Below, in pieces: positions 1 to 6,143 of a DNA stretch of 8,099 bases. Position 1 is the first letter of the stretch. Each line of letters opens with the position of its first letter. A model generated the notes under the pieces. It was not told the origin of the DNA, did not search any database, and worked only from the letters and a program-made list of their open reading frames with translations. The position numbers and the translations under genes were made by a program. This DNA comes from JBOFDK01 sp051656485 (lineage in GTDB: Bacteria > Bacillota > Clostridia > Lachnospirales > Cellulosilyticaceae), in contig JBOGBZ010000045.1 of assembly GCA_051656485.1 (NCBI GenBank), positions 1-8,099 of the forward strand. The letters are read 5' to 3'.

Positions 1-29
1 GTAAACGATGTTGTTCAATGGATTCACCT

Positions 30-1271
30 CTATAGTTGTCTTAGTGTCCTATTTAAAAACATAGGAATTAAGATAAGCATACCACCAATTGCTATAAAGA
101 AAAAGATTTGATTAACATTTAAAAAGGTTGCGGTGCCAGCCAAAAGGAAAGAGGCTACAGGTGTAGCAGACATAGTAAGGGCATTGAAAATACTACCTAC
201 ACGTGCTAAGTATTGTTCTTCTACATGCTGCATGAAAGCGACCGAAACAATAACGCCTAATAGGGACGCTAAGATACCAAACAAGAACATAATGAGGATA
301 GGTAATAGCCATACAAGGGCAAGTGGCAATCTGTGGGATACGAAAGATAAGGCAAAATAAGCAATCACAAGTCCAGCCCAACTACTTATGAATAGTAGGT
401 AATGTGAAAATTTCTTGCTAATGATAGGAAAGAAGTAAGAGCCTATAGAAAGGCCTAAAAGCATAGCAATGCTAGAAGCAGATAATGCAGATGCATCTAA
501 TTTTAGGCTTTCGTTAATATATGCCGCTTGGAATGTACTTAGAGGAACAAGAACAACATTCATTAAAATACCTAGCATACATAAAATAAAAACAATCGTA
601 CGGCTTTTGAGATAGCCAAATCCTTCTTTTAAATCTTTCATATATGTAGAAGCGCTGAATCTTGCATCAGACTTCGCAGGCTTTGATAAGCGAAGGAAGC
701 TTAGGATGATACCAGAAGCAAAGAAAGTCAGTGCATCAATGACCATAGCACCACTAGTGCCAATACAAGCGATAATAAAGCCTGCAAGCCCCATACCAAC
801 AAGCTGAGCGACTTGAGAAATAGATTGGCTAAGAGATGTGGCAAGGGTGTACTTCTCCTTCGGTACAATCTCAGGATAAGCTGCCATACCAGCTGGAAGT
901 CTGAAGGCTTCTAAAGTGGAGTTGATAAAGGTAAAGAGCATAAGAAGCCAAGGTGATAGGTGGCCAGCTAAGAGAAGGAGTGCAGTGATAAGGACCATGA
1001 CACCACGTCCGATATCTGTCCATACCATTAAAGCTTTCTTTGACATACGCTCCACAAGAACCCCGGCAAAAGGCTGGAAGAGTATAGAAGGAAGAGCATT
1101 AACCCCCATAATAATCGCAAGCCATGTAGCAGACCCTGTGATTTCATAAGCCATCCAACTAAAGGCAATGGCATCGATAGAATCGCCGAAGCGACTAATG
1201 ACAGAAGCGATAAAAAGCTTCCAATATTGATGTTCCCCTTTTAAATCTTTATAAGTAGTTAAGATATTCAT
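30..1271 (-). CDS. MFS exporter (Mef/EntS-like drug efflux family)
   Basis: This is a 413-residue integral membrane protein with about 12 hydrophobic segments, at roughly residues 18-40, 47-70, 81-103, 106-125, 148-170, 172-192, 224-245, 260-282, 288-309, 313-345, 360-385 and 388-406. The first helix carries RFGDSIDAIAFSWMAYEITGSA-type residues (GD, W, Y, TGS) typical of the MFS_3/Mef/EntS group. The loop after helix 2 (GVLVERMSKKALMV) matches MFS motif A. Length is normal for a complete transporter. The likely role is proton-coupled export of a drug or other small amphipathic compound across the cytoplasmic membrane; the substrate cannot be read from sequence. The ATG at 1271 has a good AAAGGGG ribosome binding site (minus strand, 1279-1285) 7 bases upstream. 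It is transcribed divergently from an acetyltransferase/aminoglycoside adenylyltransferase/MerR run, which supports a resistance role. Confidence is high for MFS transporter and moderate for drug efflux. Confidence 0.9.
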   Translation of the reverse strand: MNILTTYKDLKGEHQYWKLFIASVISRFGDSIDAIAFSWMAYEITGSATWLAIIMGVNALPSILFQPFAGVLVERMSKKALMVWTDIGRGVMVLITALLLLAGHLSPWLLMLFTFINSTLEAFRLPAGMAAYPEIVPKEKYTLATSLSQSISQVAQLVGMGLAGFIIACIGTSGAMVIDALTFFASGIILSFLRLSKPAKSDARFSASTYMKDLKEGFGYLKSRTIVFILCMLGILMNVVLVPLSTFQAAYINESLKLDASALSASSIAMLLGLSIGSYFFPIISKKFSHYLLFISSWAGLVIAYFALSFVSHRLPLALVWLLPILIMFLFGILASLLGVIVSVAFMQHVEEQYLARVGSIFNALTMSATPVASFLLAGTATFLNVNQIFFFIAIGGMLILIPMFLNRTLRQL

Positions 1272-1303
1272 TTAAAATCCCCTTTCGATAGTTACCTAAC
1301 TAG

Positions 1304-1332
1304 ATTGTAAAATAAACTTAGATTAAAGTCGA
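1304..1332 (-). promoter_or_regulatory. Sigma-A-type promoter for the MFS gene
   Basis: On the minus strand, a -35 box TCGACT (1327-1332, 4/6 to TTGACA) is separated by 17 bases from a -10 box TACAAT (1304-1309, 5/6 to TATAAT). A start near 1297 would give a leader of about 26 bases before the ATG at 1271. The -35 and spacer overlap an imperfect direct repeat, so this promoter is probably regulated. Called by eye. Confidence 0.6.
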
Positions 1333-1359
1333 ATAAAACTTTAGATGGAAGTCTAATAA
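1314..1359. repeat. Imperfect direct repeat, candidate operator in divergent region
   Basis: Two copies of a 23-24 bp element lie head to tail at 1314-1336 and 1336-1359, differing by one inserted base and a few substitutions; the shared pattern is AAACTT(T)AGATnnAAGTC followed by AATAA. Each contains a small dyad, ACTT-N6/7-AAGT (on the minus strand ACTTTAATCTAAGT and ACTTCCATCTAAAGT). A shorter AACTAGATT at 1298-1306 may be a third, degenerate half. The copies are spaced about two helical turns and overlap the -35/spacer of the MFS promoter, as expected for a transcription factor site. The nearby MerR protein is the obvious candidate ligand, but the promoter spacer is 17 bp rather than the 19-20 bp of classical MerR-activated promoters. 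Confidence 0.5.
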
Positions 1360-1389
1360 GGTTGAGCTTAAGAAAAGTAAGATGTTTTA

Positions 1390-1418
1390 TAGGCTTCAAA
1401 CTAAAAAAGAAGTATAAT
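1390..1418 (+). promoter_or_regulatory. Possible promoter for the GNAT-adenylyltransferase-MerR run
   Basis: A perfect TATAAT (1413-1418) lies about 75 bases upstream of the acetyltransferase start. The best -35 at 17-bp spacing is TAGGCT (1390-1395), only 3/6, with no extended -10 TG. A weak -35 next to a perfect -10 may mean an activator-dependent promoter, or the -10 match may be chance in AT-rich DNA. Confidence 0.4.
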
Positions 1419-1477
1419 ACAAGTAAATGATGAGTAGCATGGAGTAGATTGAATAAAAAATACAGATACATAAGCGT

Positions 1478-1488
1478 AAGGAGAGGTG
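1478..1488 (+). promoter_or_regulatory. Extended ribosome binding site of the GNAT gene
   Basis: AAGGAGAGGTG provides two overlapping Shine-Dalgarno registers. GAGGTG (1483-1488) ends 6 bases before ATG 1495 and 9 before ATG 1498. This argues against the in-frame GTG at 1486, which lies within the site. Confidence 0.65.
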
Positions 1489-1494
1489 GGCGAT

Positions 1495-1953
1495 ATGATG
1501 CATTACCGAGAGGGACGTAAAGAAGATGCAGCAGCATTACTAGAACTTATAGAGGTGGCATTAGGCGTACATGGCTTACAGTTAGAAGTAGACGGTGCAG
1601 ACTTAGATGTGAGCAATGTAGAGGCTTATTATTTCCACAATGGTGGATGGTTCCAAGTGGTAGAAGACGCGGGCAGACTTATTGGTTCAGTAGGCGTCTA
1701 TAAATTATCTGATACACAGTGCGAACTGAGAAAGATGTATCTCTATCCTGAATATCAAGGAAAGAAAATAGGGAAGCAGCTGATGGACAATGCTCTGGAT
1801 GCGGCGAGAGCACTAGGCTTCAAAGAAATGCTTTTACAGACAAGCTCGAAGCTTAGTAAGGCACTGCCACTGTATGAAAAATACGGCTTCGTAGAAGATA
1901 GAGATGGTGAAGTATGTAGCCGATGTGACATTGCAATGATACGACAACTTTAG
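1495..1953 (+). CDS. GNAT-family N-acetyltransferase
   Basis: This is a 152-residue protein with a complete GNAT fold, using acetyl-CoA to acetylate an amine. The N-terminal beta strand and helix are HYREGRKEDAAALLELIE. The central strand-loop-helix, ELRKMYLYPEYQGKKIGKQL, holds the acetyl-CoA pyrophosphate-binding Q-x-x-x-x-G motif (QGKKIG). The C-terminal part, LQTSSKLSKALPLYEKYGFVE, is the usual motif B with LYEKYGF. Start choice: an open GTG at 1486 lies inside the ribosome binding site AAGGAGAGGTG (1478-1488) and is too close to use, so ATG 1495 is preferred; ATG 1498 is also possible and gives the more family-like MHYREG. Its stop overlaps the ribosome binding site of the adenylyltransferase, so the two are probably translationally coupled. 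The substrate is unknown: a drug, a polyamine or a protein N-terminus are all possible. Confidence 0.88.
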   Translation: MMHYREGRKEDAAALLELIEVALGVHGLQLEVDGADLDVSNVEAYYFHNGGWFQVVEDAGRLIGSVGVYKLSDTQCELRKMYLYPEYQGKKIGKQLMDNALDAARALGFKEMLLQTSSKLSKALPLYEKYGFVEDRDGEVCSRCDIAMIRQL

Positions 1954-1963
1954 GAGGACAGGC

Positions 1964-2887
1964 ATGAGACAAACAGAGGAAATGCTAGACTTAATCTTAA
2001 GTATTGCGAGAGATGACGAACGCATACGCGGTGTTTATTTGAATGGTTCAAGAACGAATCCCAATGTTACACCAGATATTTTCCAAGACTATGATGTGGT
2101 CTATATGGTGACAGAGACTAAGTCTTTTAGAGAAGACCGCGAGTGGCTAGATGTATTTGGTGAAAGGCTTTATATGCAGTGCCCAGAAGCGATGGATGCC
2201 GAGAAAGGTGACGTCGCTGACTTAGATAACTGCTATGGGTACTTGATGCAGCTTGCAGATGGCAATCGCATCGACCTCCATCTACAGACACTAGAACTTT
2301 GCAGAAGCCAAGTAGTAGAAGATAAGCTGACGACCATTCTCTTAGATAAAGATCAGGTACTCCCACAGATACCACCAGCTACCGATGAAGATTACTGGGT
2401 CACACGACCTACAGAAGTAGACTACAGACATTGCTGCAATGAGTTTTGGTGGTGCCTGAATAATGTAGCGAAAGGGATGTGGCGTGAGGAAGTACTCTAT
2501 GTAATGGATATGCTAGGAAATCCTATACGCCCACAACTCCTACAAATGCTCGCATGGTATGTAGGGAATAGTACAAACTATAACGTGAGTATAGGCAAGA
2601 GTGGGAAGTACATCCAGAGCTACCTACCAGAAAAATGGTGGCAAGCGTACAAGGCTACTTATACTACTACAGAGCAGGATGCACTCTGGCAAGGCATAGA
2701 TGTGATGTGTGACCTATTTGATGAAGTGGCAAGAGAAGTAGGGGCTGGTGAAGGGTTTATCTACAATCAAGAAGAGGCGACTAACAGCCGATTCTTTCTA
2801 GAGAATGCAAAGAAATTGCCAAAGGATGCAAGCGAGGCACTTTTAAGAAAATACTTGACCTGTACGTTACGGACACCTGTATATTAA
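1964..2887 (+). CDS. Aminoglycoside 6-adenylyltransferase, ANT(6)/AadK type
   Basis: This 307-residue cytoplasmic protein belongs to the streptomycin adenylyltransferase family, which transfers AMP from ATP to the 6-hydroxyl of streptomycin. The nucleotidyltransferase core is intact: GSRTNPNVTPDIFQDYDVVY at residues 28-47 carries the GS motif, D38 and the D42-x-D44 metal-binding acidic pair, and a third acidic residue sits in GNRIDLHLQ (D104). Family landmarks follow in order: ERIRG..LNGSRTN near the start, LLDKD near residue 128, RPT then CNEFWW around 150-164, RPQLLQMLAWY and GKSGKYIQSYL in the helical C-terminal half. The layout closely resembles Bacillus subtilis AadK and the mobile AadE proteins. 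AGGAGG (1952-1957), overlapping the acetyltransferase stop, sits 6 bases before the ATG. It lies between a GNAT gene and a MerR gene with no insertion sequence visible, so it looks chromosomal and intrinsic rather than recently acquired. Which aminoglycosides it modifies, if any, is untested. Confidence 0.9.
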   Translation: MRQTEEMLDLILSIARDDERIRGVYLNGSRTNPNVTPDIFQDYDVVYMVTETKSFREDREWLDVFGERLYMQCPEAMDAEKGDVADLDNCYGYLMQLADGNRIDLHLQTLELCRSQVVEDKLTTILLDKDQVLPQIPPATDEDYWVTRPTEVDYRHCCNEFWWCLNNVAKGMWREEVLYVMDMLGNPIRPQLLQMLAWYVGNSTNYNVSIGKSGKYIQSYLPEKWWQAYKATYTTTEQDALWQGIDVMCDLFDEVAREVGAGEGFIYNQEEATNSRFFLENAKKLPKDASEALLRKYLTCTLRTPVY

Positions 2888-2903
2888 GGGCTAGAATGAC
2901 ATC

Positions 2904-2910
2904 AAGGAGG
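2904..2910 (+). promoter_or_regulatory. Ribosome binding site of the MerR gene
   Basis: AAGGAGG is followed by three consecutive in-frame ATG codons at 2913, 2916 and 2919. Spacings are 2, 5 and 8 bases, so 2919 (or 2916) is favoured over the longest frame at 2913. Confidence 0.65.
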
Positions 2911-2918
2911 AAATGATG

Positions 2919-3812
2919 ATGCAGATTAATGAGGTTATCAAACAAGTTGAATTGAGTAAACGTGCAATCAAGTATTACGAGGAGGCTGGACTGTTAGAGG
3001 TAGCCAAGGGTGAAAATGGCTATAGAAATTATAGTGAACAGGATATCCTAATTTTAAAAGAAATTGCGATTTATCGTAAGCTAGGTATTAGCATTAAAGC
3101 TATCAAGGAGCTACTGGAAGACAAAAATAAAGTGCTATTAGAAAATATCTATGAAGAAAAAAGCACGCAATTGGAAGCATCTAAACAAGAAGTAGAAGCA
3201 CTGAAAGCATTTATACAAAATCATGATGTAGACAAGTTTTATAAGGAATTGGATTATAAGACGATTGGGCAGGCAATCCAAGACATGATACCAGGGGCTT
3301 ATGGTTATTTCTTTATAAATCATTTTATGCCTTATCTTCAAATTCAGATAGAAACACCAGAACAGCAAGAAGCCTATGAAAACATCATAGCGTTTTGGGA
3401 TCAGGTAGAGATCAAGATGCCTTTCATGATGAAGCTGAGTAGCTATGTGATGTATAAATTACCTAAGCCAAGTCTAGAGCAAATGACAAGTAAAATGGAG
3501 GCACAGTTACGTAAGTATGTGGATGCATCAGAAGAAACATACGAAGCCCTCAAACAGCAGACAAAACGTGGGGTTAAGATGCAAAATAGCTTACTCTACA
3601 AATACCACCCTGCGTTTGTATCAAAGAGGCAATTTATGAAACGGTTACAAGATTGCGGTTATAATGATATTTTCATTTCAAATATGATTGAACTATCGCC
3701 TACTTATAAGGCGTATCACGAAGTACTTACCCATATAAATCATAGTATCTGTAAGGATTTAGGGTTGTATTATGATTCTAACTATAATCTGATTATGAAG
3801 AAGGATAAGTAG
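2919..3812 (+). CDS. MerR-family transcriptional regulator with long C-terminal domain
   Basis: This is a DNA-binding regulator of 297 residues counted from ATG 2919. The N-terminal winged helix-turn-helix (about residues 2-70) is clear: MQINEVIKQVELSKRAIKYYEEAGLL, then NGYRNYSEQDILILKEIAIYRKLGISIKAIKELL. A dimerising helix follows (about 72-105). The remaining 190 or so residues are much longer than the effector region of small metal-sensing MerR proteins and show no cysteine cluster; they are rich in helices and aromatic residues (FFINHFMPYLQIQ, IAFWDQVEIKMPF, QDCGYNDIFISNM, DLGLYYDSNYNLIMKK). A drug or amphiphile sensor of the BmrR/TipA style is plausible, but the domain was not identified. 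ATG 2919 is chosen for ribosome binding site spacing and because MerR proteins usually start directly before the first strand. It is the last gene of the run and probably controls it and the divergent MFS gene through the repeat at 1314-1359; this is inference. Confidence 0.88.
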   Translation: MQINEVIKQVELSKRAIKYYEEAGLLEVAKGENGYRNYSEQDILILKEIAIYRKLGISIKAIKELLEDKNKVLLENIYEEKSTQLEASKQEVEALKAFIQNHDVDKFYKELDYKTIGQAIQDMIPGAYGYFFINHFMPYLQIQIETPEQQEAYENIIAFWDQVEIKMPFMMKLSSYVMYKLPKPSLEQMTSKMEAQLRKYVDASEETYEALKQQTKRGVKMQNSLLYKYHPAFVSKRQFMKRLQDCGYNDIFISNMIELSPTYKAYHEVLTHINHSICKDLGLYYDSNYNLIMKKDK

Positions 3813-3818
3813 TAATGT

Positions 3819-3862
3819 AAAAAACACGTAAGTTATGAACGCATATGACTTACGTGTTTTTT
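3819..3862 (+). terminator. Rho-independent terminator after the MerR gene
   Basis: A perfect 15-bp inverted repeat, AAAAAACACGTAAGT (3819-3833) and ACTTACGTGTTTTTT (3848-3862), encloses a 14-base loop and ends in six T. It sits 6 bases after the MerR stop. The A tract on the left arm means it could also work in the reverse direction. Confidence 0.85.
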
Positions 3863-3969
3863 AGTTAAAGAAGGTAAAAAAATATGCTAAAGTTTACAAA
3901 AAAAGTAATATAACTTCAAAAGATGTCGAAGTATACAAAGGACACATGGCAAACTTACGTATACGACAC

Positions 3970-3975
3970 AGGAGG
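3970..3975 (+). promoter_or_regulatory. Ribosome binding site of the chemoreceptor gene
   Basis: AGGAGG lies 5 bases before ATG 3981. It also lies inside a 12-codon reading frame (3946-3984) whose TGA overlaps the chemoreceptor ATG. Confidence 0.75.
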
Positions 3976-3980
3976 AAAGA

Positions 3981-5984
3981 ATGAAGAAATGGCAGTTTAA
4001 GATGAAAAAGAATGAAGCAAGAGGACTGGGAGCGAAATTAACAAGTAGAATACAGGGATTAATTCTCATCACAGTCATTACGCTTGTTACCTTACTAGCA
4101 GTGGGAAGCTATTTTGCGACGACGATGACATTGGAGGATACATTGACAGAGGTTGCAGCACAGGCAGCAGACTCTGTTGCAAAGCGTTTTGAGGCGATCG
4201 AATTATTGCTTCAAGAGATAGCGACTGAACCGCTCCTTAGAGATCAGGCAACTTATGATAGTGAGAGGAAAGCATATTTAGTAGACAAACAAGAAACATA
4301 TAGAGATTTATTTGGTGGAGATTTATACTATGCGAATAGTTCAGGTATTAATATTACGACACAAAGAAGTGTAGCGGATAGAGATTATTTCCAAGCGGCG
4401 ATGTCGGGGGAAAGTTATTTAACGGACCCACTTGTAAGAAAAGATACAGGGGAGATAAGCTTTATCTATTCAGTGCCGGTACATGGAGACAATGGAAGTG
4501 TAGTAGGGGTTGTCTATGTGCTCATTGGATATGATTATATTTACGAAATTGTAGAGGCTACAAATGTAGCGGAATCTGGAAATGCATATGTTATCAATCA
4601 AGAAGGAACGACTGTGCTCTACAATGACCAAGCACTAGTAGCAGAAGCATACAACACACAGGAAGAAGCCAAAAAGGATAGACGTCTTCGAGCTATTGCA
4701 GATGTGGAGTATGAGGCAATGACTGGTGAAAGTGGCTTTGGTATGTATAAATACGGTGGGAAGGCACGTGTAGCAAGCTATGCGCCTATTGCTAAAACGA
4801 GAGGTTGGAGCTTAATCATAGCTGCAGACAGCATGGAGTTCTTAAATATACTTTATATTGCATTATTTATAGATATTGCAGTAGGGATTATCTTGCTTTT
4901 CGTAGGAAATCAAGCAGCACGTAAATTTGCAAGACAAGTGACAGAACCGATAGAAGGCTTAGTAAGCCGTATGGAAAAGCTGGCAGAGGGAGACTTAAAA
5001 ACACCTGTGGACATTGCACAGACAGGTGATGAAGTACAAGTACTAGGAGAAGCTGTAGCACATACGATAGAGACTGTGACTACATATATTGATGACATCA
5101 GTGAGAATATGGAAAAGCTTGGTGATGGTGATCTAACGATTAAGATAGACAAAGATTACATCGGAGATTTCAGTGTCATTAAAGCATCTCTTAATACATT
5201 TATTGATGCATTGAGAGAGACTTTAATGGGGATTGAAGAAGCGAGCCAGCAAGTAGCCAGTGGTTCAAGTGAGGTAGCTGGTGGTGCACAAAGCTTAGCA
5301 CAAGGTGCCACAGAGCAGGCGAGTATTGTACAAGAGTTCGTAGCAACCCTTGAGAGTGTAGCAGAGGGTGTCCAACACAGCACGGAAAACATTAAGAAAA
5401 GCAATGAGATTTGTCATAAGGCTATGGAAAAGACAGAAGAAGGCACAGCATCTATGGCAGAAATGGTTGTGGCGATGAAGAAGATCGAGGAATCAAGTCA
5501 GCAGATTGGTCAGATCATACAAGTCATCGATAGCATTGCAACACAGACGAACTTGCTAGCACTTAATGCATCTATCGAATCAGCAAGAGCAGGTGAAGCG
5601 GGAAGAGGCTTTGCAGTAGTAGCCAATGAGATTCGAGACCTTGCCAATAAGAGTTCACAAACGGTAAAAGATATCGCCCAGCTGATAGGAGAAAGTAACT
5701 TAACGGTAGAAGAGGGAAGAGCGGTTGTAGACCAAACCTCAGAGGAGTTAAGAGGCATCAAAACGATTATCGAAGAAATCGTAGAGAAAGCATCATTTAA
5801 CTTAGAGGAAAATAGTGCACAAAGTGTTGCTATTGAAGAGTTAACAAAAGGCATCGAGCACATTTCTATTGTTGTAGAGACCAATGCATCGACATCAGAA
5901 GAAAGTGCTGCCATAAGTGAAGAACTGGCTGCTCAAGCAGAAAACTTATCACAGCTTGTAAGTAAGTTTAAAGTTCAAGCATAA
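3981..5984 (+). CDS. Methyl-accepting chemotaxis protein with dCache sensor domain
   Basis: This is a complete 667-residue transmembrane chemoreceptor. After a basic cytoplasmic tail, TM1 lies at about 26-48. The extracellular dCache-type ligand domain (about 49-285) includes SVADRDYFQAAMSGESYLTDPLVRKDTGEISF, the usual R-x-Y-F membrane-distal pocket, and a second PAS-like lobe ending GWSLIIA. TM2 is at about 288-308. A HAMP domain (309-365) is followed by a second HAMP-like segment from about 371 (MEKLGDGDLTIKIDKDYIGDF). The cytoplasmic coiled coil runs from about 420 to the end. Its hairpin tip, which binds CheW and CheA, is canonical at 516-552 (DSIATQTNLLALNASIESARAGEAGRGFAVVANEIR), with the turn at E539. 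Glu/Gln/Ala-rich stretches near 610-650 could be methylation sites; there is no C-terminal CheR-tethering pentapeptide. The R-x-Y-F element resembles amino-acid-binding dCache receptors, but the full motif was not verified. It is a single-gene unit between two terminators, with no other chemotaxis gene in view. Confidence 0.95.
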   Translation: MKKWQFKMKKNEARGLGAKLTSRIQGLILITVITLVTLLAVGSYFATTMTLEDTLTEVAAQAADSVAKRFEAIELLLQEIATEPLLRDQATYDSERKAYLVDKQETYRDLFGGDLYYANSSGINITTQRSVADRDYFQAAMSGESYLTDPLVRKDTGEISFIYSVPVHGDNGSVVGVVYVLIGYDYIYEIVEATNVAESGNAYVINQEGTTVLYNDQALVAEAYNTQEEAKKDRRLRAIADVEYEAMTGESGFGMYKYGGKARVASYAPIAKTRGWSLIIAADSMEFLNILYIALFIDIAVGIILLFVGNQAARKFARQVTEPIEGLVSRMEKLAEGDLKTPVDIAQTGDEVQVLGEAVAHTIETVTTYIDDISENMEKLGDGDLTIKIDKDYIGDFSVIKASLNTFIDALRETLMGIEEASQQVASGSSEVAGGAQSLAQGATEQASIVQEFVATLESVAEGVQHSTENIKKSNEICHKAMEKTEEGTASMAEMVVAMKKIEESSQQIGQIIQVIDSIATQTNLLALNASIESARAGEAGRGFAVVANEIRDLANKSSQTVKDIAQLIGESNLTVEEGRAVVDQTSEELRGIKTIIEEIVEKASFNLEENSAQSVAIEELTKGIEHISIVVETNASTSEESAAISEELAAQAENLSQLVSKFKVQA

Positions 5985-5998
5985 TACATAAAGCATAG

Positions 5999-6048
5999 AA
6001 AACTCGTGAGTTAGGATGATTCAATCAGCTAAATAACTTGCGAGTTTT
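5999..6048 (+). terminator. Rho-independent terminator after the chemoreceptor gene
   Basis: AAAACTCGTGAGTTA (5999-6013) pairs with TAACTTGCGAGTTTT (6034-6048) as a 15-bp RNA stem. The two non-Watson-Crick positions are both G-U pairs. The loop is 20 bases and the right arm ends in a T run. It starts 15 bases after the stop codon. Confidence 0.8.
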
Positions 6049-6087
6049 TGTTATTTATAAGAAAATAATAAAAAGATAAAAAATAAA

Positions 6088-6117
6088 TGAACTATTTTAG
6101 GGTTTCGAAGGTATATA
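6088..6117 (+). promoter_or_regulatory. Possible promoter of the sigma factor operon
   Basis: TGAACT (6088-6093) and TATATA (6112-6117) are 18 bases apart, about 27 bases before the sigma start. TGAAC resembles the -35 core of many ECF promoters (GAAC), which would fit autoregulation, but no clear CGTC-like -10 is present, so a weak sigma-A promoter is equally possible. Confidence 0.3.
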
Positions 6118-6129
6118 AAGTGTAAGCGA

Positions 6130-6135
6130 AAGGAG
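6130..6135 (+). promoter_or_regulatory. Ribosome binding site fixing a TTG start for the sigma gene
   Basis: AAGGAG overlaps the in-frame GTG at 6135, ruling that codon out as a start, and stands 8 bases before the in-frame TTG at 6144. The nearby ATG at 6148 is out of frame and opens only 26 codons. Confidence 0.6.
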
Positions 6136-6143
6136 TGAGGGAA

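Noticed and set aside
1292..1537. Minus-strand open frame of 81 codons between the MFS and GNAT genes
   Set aside because: Its composition (L, F, Y, H-rich) is that of non-coding AT-rich sequence. It covers the divergent promoter region and overlaps the GNAT start, with no ribosome binding site or family resemblance.
2881..2918. MerR gene starting at ATG 2913
   Set aside because: That codon is only 2 bases from AAGGAGG; ATG 2919 has normal spacing and a family-typical N terminus. The difference is two residues.
30..3812. Resistance cluster carried by a transposon or integron
   Set aside because: No transposase, integrase, terminal inverted repeat or attC-like site is visible, and the gene spacing and ribosome sites look like the rest of the window.
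3888..3914. Motility sigma (SigD/FliA) promoter TAAAG...AATATAAC upstream of the chemoreceptor
   Set aside because: The -35-like TAAA is present but the downstream box does not match GCCGATAA at any acceptable spacing. No convincing sigma-A promoter was found there either, so no promoter is called.
5510..5914. 134-codon minus-strand frame antisense to the chemoreceptor
   Set aside because: It is a shadow of the repetitive A/E/S-rich coiled coil; its Ser/Ala/Thr-rich product has no domain features and lies inside an unmistakable gene.
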